A stretch of 64,000 nucleotides of DNA, from contig DASTNK010000058.1 of NCBI GenBank assembly GCA_035720945.1, positions 1 through 64,000 on the forward strand, in the 5' to 3' direction. This stretch comes from SCQX01 sp035720945. GTDB lineage: Bacteria > Pseudomonadota > Gammaproteobacteria > Burkholderiales > Burkholderiaceae_B. Below, piece after piece: positions 18,215-27,008 of the stretch. The notes beneath the pieces are model-generated. The model was not told where the DNA came from. It saw only the letters and a program-made list of their open reading frames with translations, and searched no databases. The translations under genes were made by a program, and so were the position numbers. How positions within the stretch are numbered: position 1 is the stretch's first letter; every line of letters begins with the position of its first letter.

Positions 18215-18800
18215 GCCCCGCGTCGCCCGTCAGCATGGTGGCATCAATGCCCAACAGGCCGAGCGCCGCATCGTAGCGTTCGGCGGGTGGCGTCTCGAAC
18301 AGGATCTCCATCGACGCACGCGTATTCAGCCAGGCGTTCTGCGAGATTTCGCTTTCAAGTTGGCCGGCGCCCCAACCCGCATACCCCAGCGTGACCAGCA
18401 CGTGGCCAGGACCGTGCCCCTGCGCGATTTCCTGTAGCACATCGCGGGACGTCGTCAGGGCGACATCGCCCAGTTCGATACTGGAACTGTAGTTGCCCTT
18501 GGGCGTGTGCAGCACGAACCCGCGATCCGTCTGGACCGGGCCGCCGAAAAACACCGGGTCGTCGCGAATCGGCCCGATTTCGAGCGAGAGGTCGAGTTCG
18601 ATGCGCTCGAGCAGATTACCCAAGGTGAGATCGGTGGGCCGGTTGATCACCAGGCCCAGCGCCCCTTGTTCCGTGTGCTCGCACATATAGATGACGGAGT
18701 TGGCAAGGCTGCCGCCCACTTTGCCCGGCATCGCCACCAGAAACTGCCGGGACAGGTCGACGCTGCTTCCGTTACCGGAGCGTGGGGTGGATGGTTCCAT
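18207..18800 (-). CDS. YqgE/AlgH family protein
   Basis: The 197-residue product matches the YqgE/AlgH family: LSRQFLVAMPGKVGGSLANSV near the N-terminus, CEHTEQGALGLVINRPTD, VFFGGPVQTDRGFVLH, and VTLGYAGWGAGQLESEI. The family is widespread and linked to ruvX, but its biochemical function is unknown. I chose ATG 18800, with AGGAGG 8 bases upstream, over a longer frame starting at 18887. Confidence 0.92.
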   Translation of the reverse strand: MEPSTPRSGNGSSVDLSRQFLVAMPGKVGGSLANSVIYMCEHTEQGALGLVINRPTDLTLGNLLERIELDLSLEIGPIRDDPVFFGGPVQTDRGFVLHTPKGNYSSSIELGDVALTTSRDVLQEIAQGHGPGHVLVTLGYAGWGAGQLESEISQNAWLNTRASMEILFETPPAERYDAALGLLGIDATMLTGDAGHD

Positions 18801-18844
18801 GGCTCGCCCTCCTATCGATAGGCCGGTACACCTATCATACGCAA

Positions 18845-19009
18845 TTACACCTCGATCAGCTCGAAATCTTCTTTGCGCGCGCCGCACTCAGGGCACACCC
18901 AATTGGGCGGCACATCTTCCCAGCGGGTTCCCGGCGCGATCCCCTCTTCGGGCAAGCCAGCGGCCTCGTCGTAAATCCAGCCACAAATCAAACACATCCA
19001 CGTACGCAT
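18845..19009 (-). CDS. rubredoxin
   Basis: This 54-residue gene reads MRTWMCLICGWIYDE at the start and VCPECGARKEDFELIEV at the end. Two CxxC pairs (CLIC and CPEC) ligate a single iron; the family aromatics (Trp11, Tyr13, Trp30, Trp37) are present. Rubredoxins are small one-electron carriers. An in-frame ATG at 19024 would add five residues (MSNNS); neither start has a clear Shine-Dalgarno. It is divergent from thiD, and a rubredoxin here is common in Burkholderiales. Confidence 0.93.
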   Translation of the reverse strand: MRTWMCLICGWIYDEAAGLPEEGIAPGTRWEDVPPNWVCPECGARKEDFELIEV

Positions 19010-19084
19010 ACTATTGTTACTCATAAAAAATTCGAAACCCGATCATCACGGACATTGAGCGGTTCCATTAGAATGGGGCCAATC

Positions 19085-19888
19085 ATGCCCATTTCATCCC
19101 CTCCGCTAGCACTCATTTTCGGCCCATTCGATCCCAGCGGGTCAAGTAATTTACCCGCCGACGCGGTTACTTGCGCGTTGCTCGGGGGCCACGCCCTGGG
19201 TGTGCTGACCGGCATCCACGTACAGGACACCGCCGGCATCGAGGCCATACAGCCCGTCGCCCCCGACCTCATCGACGACCAGGCGCGCTGCCTGCTCGAG
19301 GACATGGCGGTGGGCGCCATGAAAGCCGGCCCGCTGTACACAGTCGAATCGGTCAGCGCCGTGGCGCAGATCGTGGCCGACTACAACCCTGTTCCTCTGG
19401 TGCTGCACCTGGGGGCGCTCCCCGATGAAGAAACGCTGGCCGACGGCCTGGACGCGGAGGAACTGGTCGGGGCGGTATGCGAACTTCTGCTTCCCCAGGC
19501 CGACCTCGTCATAGCGGATCATAACCTGATTACCCTCTGGGCCGAACACGGTTTCCTGAATTCGCGCGACTCGGGCTCCGCCGCGGAGATCCTGCTCGAA
19601 TACCAGGCGAAATGGGCGTTGATCACCGGCGCCCCATTGCGCCCCGGCCATCGGTGCTATCAACTGGTGGGGGCGGACAACCAGACCCATCACTGGCCGT
19701 GGGCGCCGCCGCCCGAACGGGTCACCGGCGCCGATGGCCCGCTGGGCTGCGCCGTCGCGCTCGAACTGGCCCGCGGCCAGGAAGTCCCCCTGGCCGTCGA
19801 AACCGCCATCCGCCAGACGGCGGCCATGGCCGAACAGTCTTTCCAGCCCGGAATGGGGCATCGCCTCATCAACAGGTCACATCCATGA
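19085..19888 (+). CDS. thiD: ThiD-like (phospho)hydroxymethylpyrimidine kinase
   Basis: The 267-residue product aligns by eye with ThiD of the ribokinase superfamily: N-terminal GPFDPSGSSNLPADAV, central VLHLGAL and C-terminal TGADGPLGCAVALELARG, where the Cys of the anion hole is kept. The usual GGAG-Q substrate segment reads GSSNLP here, so it is a divergent ThiD. It overlaps thiE by ATGA, which supports thiamine synthesis as its role. ATG 19085 is preferred to the long upstream extension. Confidence 0.75.
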   Translation: MPISSPPLALIFGPFDPSGSSNLPADAVTCALLGGHALGVLTGIHVQDTAGIEAIQPVAPDLIDDQARCLLEDMAVGAMKAGPLYTVESVSAVAQIVADYNPVPLVLHLGALPDEETLADGLDAEELVGAVCELLLPQADLVIADHNLITLWAEHGFLNSRDSGSAAEILLEYQAKWALITGAPLRPGHRCYQLVGADNQTHHWPWAPPPERVTGADGPLGCAVALELARGQEVPLAVETAIRQTAAMAEQSFQPGMGHRLINRSHP

Positions 19889-20538
19889 CACCCGCCCTGA
19901 AGTTCCCACGCGGCCTCTACGGCATCACCCCGGAATGGGACGACGCCAAGCGCCTGATGCGCGCCATCGAAGCGGCCGCCACGGGCGGTATGACGGCCCT
20001 GCAGTGGCGCCGCAAGACCATCGATCAGGCCGACGCCCTGCCCCAGGCACGCGCCGTGGCGGCGTTGTGCCGTGAACTGGGTGTGTGTTTCATCGTCAAC
20101 GATGACTGGCGTTTCGCCGCCGCCATCGATGCCGATGGCGTGCACATCGGACGCGAGGACGGTCCTCTGTCGGACGCCCGGATCGCTCTGGGGCCGGACA
20201 AGATACTGGGCTGCTCCTGCTATAACGAACCCGCGCTTGCCGAGCAGGCACTGCGGGCCGGTGCGGACTATGTCGCGTTCGGCGCGATGTATCCCTCCAT
20301 GGTCAAACCGGGAGCGGTGCGCGCCACCCTGGACCATATCCACGCCGGCCGCGAACTGGCCACACAACTGGCCGACGCCGGCGCCAGGGCAGCCGTCATC
20401 GCCATCGGCGGCATCACACCCGCCAACGCGGCGCCCATCGTGGCCGCCGGCGCCGACAGCATCGCCGTGATCAGCGGCCTCTTCGAGGCGCCCGATATCC
20501 GGGCCGCTGCGCAAGCCTGCAGCGCGTTGTTCATGTAA
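19885..20538 (+). CDS. thiE: thiamine phosphate synthase
   Basis: ThiE joins HMP-pyrophosphate to thiazole phosphate. The 217-residue TIM-barrel protein has GLYGITPEW, MTALQWRRK (diphosphate contacts), FIVNDDWRFAAAIDADGVHIGREDG, DYVAFGAMYPS and VIAIGGITPANA. It is translationally coupled to thiD. thiC lies 20 kb away under its own riboswitch. Confidence 0.94.
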   Translation: MTPALKFPRGLYGITPEWDDAKRLMRAIEAAATGGMTALQWRRKTIDQADALPQARAVAALCRELGVCFIVNDDWRFAAAIDADGVHIGREDGPLSDARIALGPDKILGCSCYNEPALAEQALRAGADYVAFGAMYPSMVKPGAVRATLDHIHAGRELATQLADAGARAAVIAIGGITPANAAPIVAAGADSIAVISGLFEAPDIRAAAQACSALFM

Positions 20539-20626
20539 TCCCGCTTCTCATCCCATCCGGCTCGGGCGAAATCCTTGAAGCACGCACGACCGGAACCGTA
20601 AACCCCACCATTCCCGAGCCAGAATC

Positions 20627-21904
20627 ATGTCCCGCAACCCTGAATTGTTCGACCGCGCCTGCCAGACCATACCAGGCGGCGTCAACTCGCCCGTCCGAGC
20701 CTTTCGTTCCGTGGGCGGGGCGCCCAGATTCATCCAGCGGGCACAAGGCCCTTACATCTGGGACGTGGACGGCGCCCGTTACATCGACTACATCGGGTCG
20801 TGGGGCACGGCGATACTGGGGCACGCGCATCCCGAAGTCGTACGCGCAGTGCAGGACGCCGCCGTCAACGGTTTGTCGTTCGGCACCCCCACCGAGGCCG
20901 AGATCGAGATCGCCGAGACCATCGCGGCACGCATTCCATCCATCGAAAAAGTGCGATTGGTGAGCTCGGGCACGGAAGCGACCATGACCGCCATCCGGCT
21001 GGCCCGGGGCTACACGGGGCGCTCCAAGATCATCAAGTTCGAGGGCTGTTACCACGGCCATGCCGACAGCCTGCTGGTCAAAGCGGGGTCGGGCATGCTG
21101 ACTTTCGGCAACCCCACATCGGCGGGCGTCCCGCCGGAATTCATCCGGCACACGCTGGTGCTGGACTACAACCGCCTGGACTCGGTCAAAGAAGCCTTCC
21201 GCCAACACGGCGCGGACATCGCCTGCGTGATCATCGAACCAATGGCCGGCAACATGAACCTGGTCAAACCCGTGCCGGGCTTCCTCGAAGGCCTGCGCCA
21301 GTTGTGCTCCGAGCATGGCGCCCTGCTCATCTTCGATGAGGTCATGACGGGTTTCCGTGTCGGCCCGCAAGGCGTCCAGGGGCTCACGGGCGTTCAGCCG
21401 GACTTGACCACGCTGGCGAAGATCATCGGCGGCGGCATGCCGGTGGGGGCGTTTGGCGGCCGGGCCGACATCATGGAGCACATCGCGCCCATTGGGTCGG
21501 TCTATCAGGCGGGGACGCTGTCCGGCAACCCGGTGGCGGTTGCCGCCGGCATCACCACATTGCGGCTGCTGGAGGCGCCGGGTTTCTATGAAGACCTGTC
21601 GGTAGGCACGGCCCGCCTCACCAACGGCCTGGCCGAACGCGCCAAGGCGGCTGGCGTCTCTTTTTGCGCCGATTCCGTCGGGGGCATGTTCGGCCTGTAT
21701 TTTTCGTCGAACATTCCCACCACATTCGATGAGGTGTCACACTGCAACATCGAACGCTTCAACAAGTTCTTCCATGGCATGCTGACGCGCGGCGTGCACT
21801 TCGCCCCGTCCGCCTTCGAGGCGGGCTTCATGTCGGCGGCGCATGGCGACGCGGAAATCAACGCCACCCTGGATGCCGCGGAAGCCGTGTTCGCGAAGCT
21901 CTGA
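20627..21904 (+). CDS. hemL: glutamate-1-semialdehyde 2,1-aminomutase
   Basis: HemL converts glutamate-1-semialdehyde to 5-aminolevulinate in tetrapyrrole synthesis. The 425-residue class III aminotransferase-fold enzyme shows [50 protein letters not shown] and the PLP lysine in [18 protein letters not shown] (Lys265). Length is normal and it appears monocistronic. Confidence 0.95.
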   Translation: MSRNPELFDRACQTIPGGVNSPVRAFRSVGGAPRFIQRAQGPYIWDVDGARYIDYIGSWGTAILGHAHPEVVRAVQDAAVNGLSFGTPTEAEIEIAETIAARIPSIEKVRLVSSGTEATMTAIRLARGYTGRSKIIKFEGCYHGHADSLLVKAGSGMLTFGNPTSAGVPPEFIRHTLVLDYNRLDSVKEAFRQHGADIACVIIEPMAGNMNLVKPVPGFLEGLRQLCSEHGALLIFDEVMTGFRVGPQGVQGLTGVQPDLTTLAKIIGGGMPVGAFGGRADIMEHIAPIGSVYQAGTLSGNPVAVAAGITTLRLLEAPGFYEDLSVGTARLTNGLAERAKAAGVSFCADSVGGMFGLYFSSNIPTTFDEVSHCNIERFNKFFHGMLTRGVHFAPSAFEAGFMSAAHGDAEINATLDAAEAVFAKL

Positions 21905-21932
21905 GACCAGGCCGCATCCGACGACAGCCCTG

Positions 21933-21967
21933 AAAAACCATCGCCTTTCTTCTGGATGGAAGGCGAT
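21933..21967 (-). terminator. terminator of the aromatic-CoA operon
   Basis: A perfect 9-bp stem (CATCGCCTT 21939-21947, AAGGCGATG 21959-21967) is followed, reading the minus strand, by a run of five T (complement of 21933-21937). It lies about 50 bases beyond the RidA stop at 22015, so it ends that operon. It may also shelter the converging hemL. Confidence 0.75.
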
Positions 21968-22014
21968 GCCTCTCGGTTACGGCAGCCAGTCAGAAAATCG
22001 AAAAAGCGAGGCTA

Positions 22015-22437
22015 TCAAGCTGGCGCCGGGGGCACCACGGCCGTGACCTCGATCTCGACGCGGGCGCGATCTTCGATCAGCGCCGCCACCTCGACCGCCG
22101 TCATCGCGGGGAAATGGCGCCCGATGATCTCGCGGTAATGCCGGCCCATCTCGCGCAGCGATGCCACGTATTCGTCGCGGTCACGCACGTACCAGGTCAT
22201 GCGCACGATGTGCCGGGGCTCGGCACCGCCCTGGGCCAACACATCCACGATGTTGCGCAACGCCTGCGCGACCTGCCCGGAGAAATCATCCGTCTCGAAG
22301 ACCTGCTGGCCATTCCAGCCGATCTGGCCGCCCACGAACAGCAATCTGCCACCCACCATCAGTTCCGTCATCACGCCATTGGCGTAGCCCTTGGGGGGTG
22401 TCCAGTCCGGCGGCTGCAAGAATTCCATGTGTGTCAT
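22015..22437 (-). CDS. RidA family enamine/imine deaminase
   Basis: The 140-residue RidA (YjgF/UK114) protein has FVGGQIGWNGQQVFETDD, FSGQVAQALRNIVDVLAQGGA, VRMTWYVRD and the C-terminal ARVEIEVTAVV. RidA enzymes hydrolyse reactive enamine/imine intermediates, with an Arg near the C-terminus as key residue (ARVEIE). As the last gene of the aromatic-CoA operon it probably removes the amino group from an alicyclic enamine intermediate; that role is inferred from context. The start may be 22437 or the ATG at 22428. Confidence 0.85.
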   Translation of the reverse strand: MTHMEFLQPPDWTPPKGYANGVMTELMVGGRLLFVGGQIGWNGQQVFETDDFSGQVAQALRNIVDVLAQGGAEPRHIVRMTWYVRDRDEYVASLREMGRHYREIIGRHFPAMTAVEVAALIEDRARVEIEVTAVVPPAPA

Positions 22438-22481
22438 TTCCCAGATTTGGTTGAAGAAGAGTGGCGGCGGTGGGCGTCCGC

Positions 22482-24125
22482 TCAGGACAGGTTGCGCAGA
22501 GCGTACCGCTGCAGCTTTCCGGTCCCGGTGCGCGGCAAGCTATCGACGAAGACCACCGCGCGTGGATACTTGTATGGCGCGATGGTGGCCTTGACGTGGT
22601 CCTGCAAGGTTTTGACCATCGCGCTGTCGCCCAGGCAGCCCGGCTTGAGCACCACGAATGCCTTGACGATGTTGCCACGCGCGGGATCCGCCACGCCAAC
22701 CACCCCACATTCGGCCACCGCCTCATGCGTCAACAATGCCGCCTCCACTTCGGGCCCGGCGATGTTGTAGCCCGCCGACACGATCATGTCGTCGTTGCGG
22801 GCCTGGTAAAACAAATAGCCGTCTTCATCCATGATGAACGTGTCACCCGGAAGATTCCAGCCTTGCTGGACGAAGGCGCGCTGACGGTCATCGTCCAGGT
22901 ACCGGCATCCAGTTGGCCCTTTCACCGCCAGGCGCCCGATCGTGCCACGCGGCACTTCTTCCAGATTCTGGTCAACGACCCGCACCACATACCCCGGCAC
23001 GGCGCGGCCGATGGCACCGGCACGCACCCGCTCATTCGCACTCGACACGTAGACGTGAATCAATTCGGTGCCCCCTATGCCGTCGATCATTTCCACTCCT
23101 GTGGCGTCGCGCCACAGATGACGTGTGTCATCGGGCAGCGCCTCGCCCGCCGACACCGACGCACGCAGGGTGGAGAGGTCGTGGCCGGGCGCCAGTGCCG
23201 CCATCTGCCGGTAGAAAGTCGGGGCGGTGAACGTCATGGTCACACCGAAATCCTGGACCGTGGCGAGCAATTCGGCGGGGGTGAGCTTTTCAACCAGGAC
23301 GACCGATGCGCCCACGCGCAGCGGAAAGCACAGCAGGCCACCCAGGCCGAACGTGAACGCCAGCGGTGGGGTGCCGCACACCACGTCGTTCGGCATCATT
23401 TTCAGGATGTGCCGGGAGAACGTGTCGCACATGGCGAGAACGTCATGATGGAAGTGCATGCACCCCTTGGGCTTGCCGGTGGTGCCGCTGGTGAACGCGA
23501 TGAGGCAGACGTCGTCGACAGCGGTATCGCACGCGGTGAACCCGGCCGGCTTGGCGGCCGCCAGCGCCTCGAGCGAGTCCGGCCCGTCCCCGTTGAAATA
23601 CCGTACATGCGCCAGGTCGGCGCAGTAATGCTCGTGCGAAGAGTCCCGACAATGCTCCAACTCGTCAGCCAGGCGCGCGTCGCACAGCGCCGCACTGATT
23701 CGCGCCTTGTCGACGAGCTTCTTCAGTTCGCCCGACCGAAGCAGCGGCATGGAGGGCACCGTGACCAACCCCGCCTTCACGGCCGCCAGCCACGACGCCG
23801 CCATCATCGGATTGTTCGGCCCGCGTAGCAGGATGCGATTGCCGGGTACCAGCCCCATGTCTTCGGTGAGCACATGCGCGATGCGGTTGGTGAGCGCGGC
23901 GAGTTCGCCATACGTCATGGCGCGCTGTTCGCCGTTCTCGCGCCAATGCAGCGCGACGCGGTCGGCGCCCGCGCGCGCGGCGACGTCATCGACCAGCGAG
24001 ACGGCGCAATTCAACCGCGCCGGATACGCGACATCCGGATTGCCCGCGATGAGCATTTCGGGCCATTGATCGAGTGGCGGGAGATGATCCCGCGCGAAAG
24101 TATCGATATGGGCTGAACGTTCCAC
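22482..24125 (-). CDS. aryl-CoA ligase, 2-aminobenzoate-CoA ligase-like
   Basis: The 547-residue AMP-forming ligase contains the P-loop-like LIAFTSGTTGKPKGCMHFHHD, the A5-type DGIGGTELIHVYVS, DTFIMDEDGYLFYQARNDDMI, and the C-terminal catalytic lysine region PRTGTGKLQRYALR. It resembles benzoate-CoA and 2-aminobenzoate-CoA ligases and should activate the operon's substrate. The start is GTG 24125 with AGGAG 10 bases upstream; the nearby ATG is out of frame. The exact acid is inferred from the fused monooxygenase encoded upstream in the operon. Confidence 0.83.
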   Translation of the reverse strand: MERSAHIDTFARDHLPPLDQWPEMLIAGNPDVAYPARLNCAVSLVDDVAARAGADRVALHWRENGEQRAMTYGELAALTNRIAHVLTEDMGLVPGNRILLRGPNNPMMAASWLAAVKAGLVTVPSMPLLRSGELKKLVDKARISAALCDARLADELEHCRDSSHEHYCADLAHVRYFNGDGPDSLEALAAAKPAGFTACDTAVDDVCLIAFTSGTTGKPKGCMHFHHDVLAMCDTFSRHILKMMPNDVVCGTPPLAFTFGLGGLLCFPLRVGASVVLVEKLTPAELLATVQDFGVTMTFTAPTFYRQMAALAPGHDLSTLRASVSAGEALPDDTRHLWRDATGVEMIDGIGGTELIHVYVSSANERVRAGAIGRAVPGYVVRVVDQNLEEVPRGTIGRLAVKGPTGCRYLDDDRQRAFVQQGWNLPGDTFIMDEDGYLFYQARNDDMIVSAGYNIAGPEVEAALLTHEAVAECGVVGVADPARGNIVKAFVVLKPGCLGDSAMVKTLQDHVKATIAPYKYPRAVVFVDSLPRTGTGKLQRYALRNLS

Positions 24126-24168
24126 GATTTCATGTCTCCTGATAGAAGTTCCTCTGCCGCCTCACTTC

Positions 24169-25347
24169 TTATTGACCAACGACCTTGAGCATTTCCCGGG
24201 CGATGATCAGTTTCTGTACCTCGGTGGCACCTTCGTAGATCCGCAACGCGCGGATTTCGCGATAAAGACGCTCCACGGGCGCATCACTCACGACACCGCG
24301 CGCACCGAACATCTGCACGGCCCGGTCGATGACACGCTGTGCGGATTCCGTCGCCGCCATCTTGGCCATGGCCGCCTCACGCGTGGTGCGCGCTTTCTTG
24401 ACGTCCCGCAGCCACGCCGCGCGGTACGTCAGCAGTGCCGCCGCGTCGATTTCGGTCGCCATGTCGCCCAGGGCGGACTGCGTGAGTTGCAGATCGGCGA
24501 GGCGTTGGCCGAACATCCGGCGCGAGACACTGTGCCGCAACGCCTCGTGCAGGGCGCGGCGCGCAAAACCCAACGCCGCGGCCGCCACCGACGCGCGAAA
24601 GATATCCAGCGTCATCATGGCCAGTTTGAAACCGTGCCCGGCTTCGCCCAGGCGCTGCGAAGCCGGAACGCGGCATTCTTTGAATTCGAGCGTGGCCAGT
24701 GGATGCGGCGCCATGACGTCGATGCGTCGCGGGATGGTCAGGCCGGGGGTGCCGGCATCGACCACGAAGGCGCTGATGCCGCGCGCGCCGGGCGCTTCAC
24801 CAGTGCGCGCGAACACGCAATAGAAATCGGCGATGCCGCCGTTGGAAATCCAGGTTTTCTCGCCGTTCAGCACATAGCCGCCCTCGACGGCTTCCGCCCG
24901 ACAACTCATGGCCGCCACGTCCGAACCGGCGTCGGGCTCGGACAGGGCGAACGCCGCGATGGCATTGCCGGCGGCCACCTCGGGGAGGTAGCGCTCACGC
25001 AGCGCGTCGCTCCCCCCAAGGGAGATGGCGCCGCTGCCCAGCCCCTGCATGGCGCAGGCGAAGTCGGCCAGGCCATCGTGAAACGCCAGCGTTTCGCGCA
25101 GCAGGCAGACGGCGCGCGAGTCGATCTCCGGCCACCGCCCGCCCCACTTGCCGGCGGACCCGTGGGGCACGACATAACGCAGCCAGCCGCCGGCCCCCAA
25201 CGCGCGAACCAGGCGGCGGCAGGTGGCGTCGGTGTCGGCGTGATCCCCCTGCGGCAGATCCGATGCGCACCACGCCGCCAGGCTGGTTGCGAGTTCGCGA
25301 TGGCGCCCTTCGAAGAAGGGCCATTCAAGCCAAGTCGTGTCGTCCAT
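24169..25347 (-). CDS. acyl-CoA dehydrogenase
   Basis: The 392-residue flavoenzyme shows [17 protein letters not shown] (FAD-binding), [15 protein letters not shown], and the C-terminal [18 protein letters not shown], with the catalytic glutamate in IYEGATE. It oxidises an acyl-CoA in the beta-oxidation-like lower steps of the aromatic-CoA operon. The ATG directly follows the TGA of the enoyl-CoA hydratase gene, implying coupling. Confidence 0.87.
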   Translation of the reverse strand: MDDTTWLEWPFFEGRHRELATSLAAWCASDLPQGDHADTDATCRRLVRALGAGGWLRYVVPHGSAGKWGGRWPEIDSRAVCLLRETLAFHDGLADFACAMQGLGSGAISLGGSDALRERYLPEVAAGNAIAAFALSEPDAGSDVAAMSCRAEAVEGGYVLNGEKTWISNGGIADFYCVFARTGEAPGARGISAFVVDAGTPGLTIPRRIDVMAPHPLATLEFKECRVPASQRLGEAGHGFKLAMMTLDIFRASVAAAALGFARRALHEALRHSVSRRMFGQRLADLQLTQSALGDMATEIDAAALLTYRAAWLRDVKKARTTREAAMAKMAATESAQRVIDRAVQMFGARGVVSDAPVERLYREIRALRIYEGATEVQKLIIAREMLKVVGQ

Positions 25348-26208
25348 TCAATCCCCTTCGAAAACAGGCTTGCGCTTGGCGGAGAAGGCCTCGTAGGCGC
25401 GGAGGAAATCCCTGGTCTGCATGCAGATGGCCTGGGCCTGGGCTTCAGCCTCGATGGCGTCGTCCAGGCTCATGGCCCACTCCTCGCGCAGCAGCGTTTT
25501 GGTCATGGCGTGGGCGAATGTCGGCCCGTCGGCGATCTGCCGCGCCATGGTCTGCGCGGCCCGCAACAGCTCGTCGGGTTCGTGCAGGCTATTGAAGAAG
25601 CCCCAGGCCAGCCCCTCGTCGGCCGACATCGACCGGCCGGTGTACAGCAACTCGGACGCACGGCCCTGGCCGATGGTGCGCGGCAACAACGAGCAGGCGC
25701 CCATATCCGCGCCGGCGAGCCCTACCCGGGTGAACAGAAACGCCGTGCGCGCCGCCGCCGTGCCGAACCGGAAATCCGCCGCCAGCGCCACCATGGCGCC
25801 CGCACCGGCGCAGATACCATCGACCGCGGCAACGATGGGCTGGGGGCAGGCTCGCATGGCCTTGACCAAGTCACCCGTCATGCGGGTGAAATCAAGCAGT
25901 TGCGGCATGTTCATCTTCGTGAGCGGCCCGATGATCTCGTGCACGTCACCACCGGAGCAGAAATTGCCGCCGGCTCCGGCCACCACCACAGTCTTGATAT
26001 CCGTGGCGTACACGAGGGCGCGAAACAGATCGCGCAACTCGGCATAGGAATCGAACGTCAAGGGGTTCTTGCGTTCCGGACGGTTCAGCGTGATGGTGGC
26101 GACTTTTCCGTCATCGGAGGCCGACCAGAGAAAATGCCTGGCCTGGTAGCCCGCCATCGCGCGTTTATGTTTCGCCATGTTGTGTGCGACTTGCCGCGTG
26201 TCTTCCAT
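25348..26208 (-). CDS. enoyl-CoA hydratase/isomerase family protein
   Basis: The 286-residue crotonase-fold protein has [11 protein letters not shown], the oxyanion-hole segments [15 protein letters not shown] and [17 protein letters not shown], and [20 protein letters not shown]. It is about 25 residues longer at the N-terminus than typical hydratases. I chose ATG 26208 with AAGGAG 7 bases before it; a longer frame runs into the SDR gene. It likely hydrates or opens an alicyclic CoA intermediate. Confidence 0.86.
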   Translation of the reverse strand: MEDTRQVAHNMAKHKRAMAGYQARHFLWSASDDGKVATITLNRPERKNPLTFDSYAELRDLFRALVYATDIKTVVVAGAGGNFCSGGDVHEIIGPLTKMNMPQLLDFTRMTGDLVKAMRACPQPIVAAVDGICAGAGAMVALAADFRFGTAAARTAFLFTRVGLAGADMGACSLLPRTIGQGRASELLYTGRSMSADEGLAWGFFNSLHEPDELLRAAQTMARQIADGPTFAHAMTKTLLREEWAMSLDDAIEAEAQAQAICMQTRDFLRAYEAFSAKRKPVFEGD

Positions 26209-26225
26209 CGGATTCTCCTTGTCGG

Positions 26226-27008
26226 TTAGCTCGTTGCCACTTCCCCGCCATCGACGGCAATGGCCTGGCCGTTGACCGAGGCCGCCCCTGGCCCGCACAG
26301 CCAGGCCACCGTGTCGGCCACTTCGTCGGGTTGCACCAGCCGGCGTTGGGGATTGCGCTCGGCCAGTTTTTCCCTGGCCTGCTGTTCGGTCATCCCGGTC
26401 TTGGCGATGATGTTGCGCACCGCGTCGCGCACCAGATCGGTCTCGGTGTAGCCGGGACACACGGCGTTGACCGTGACACCTTTTCCGGCCAGCTCCCGCG
26501 CCAGTGAACGCGTCAACCCCACCACACCGTGCTTGGCGGCGCAATAGGCGCTGACGTAGGCGTAGCCGACCAGTCCAGCGGTGCTGGCCACATTGACGAT
26601 GCGGCCCCGCTGTCCGGCAAGCATGTCAGGCAGCACAGACTGGATGCAATGGAAGGTGCCTGTCAGATTGACGGCGATCATGTCCCGCCATTGATCGTCC
26701 GTCATCCGGTCGAATCGCTCGCTGATGGCCTGGCCGGCGTTGTTGACGAGCACGTCCACCGGCCCGAATTCGCGCCGCGCCGCGTCCATGGCACCACCGA
26801 CCTGGTCGTGGTGGACAACGTCGGCCTGAACCCGGGCCACGCGCCCGGGGGCGTCGAGCTCGCGGACGGCCGCATCCAGAGGGGCGGCACCACGCCCCAG
26901 CAGCGTGACGCACAAGCCTCGTCCAAGCAGGCGTCGCGCCACGGCGAGGCCGATTCCACGCGCGCCACCGGTCACCACGGCGTGACGGAATGCGGGTTGG
27001 TTGCTCAT
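26226..27008 (-). CDS. short-chain dehydrogenase/reductase
   Basis: The 260-residue SDR has [19 protein letters not shown] (cofactor binding), NNAGQAI, and the catalytic YCAAK (the Ser lies in [13 protein letters not shown]). The context suggests a 3-hydroxyacyl-CoA or alicyclic alcohol dehydrogenase in the same pathway. Its ATG overlaps the stop of the fused monooxygenase gene (27005-27008). Confidence 0.87.
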   Translation of the reverse strand: MSNQPAFRHAVVTGGARGIGLAVARRLLGRGLCVTLLGRGAAPLDAAVRELDAPGRVARVQADVVHHDQVGGAMDAARREFGPVDVLVNNAGQAISERFDRMTDDQWRDMIAVNLTGTFHCIQSVLPDMLAGQRGRIVNVASTAGLVGYAYVSAYCAAKHGVVGLTRSLARELAGKGVTVNAVCPGYTETDLVRDAVRNIIAKTGMTEQQAREKLAERNPQRRLVQPDEVADTVAWLCGPGAASVNGQAIAVDGGEVATS

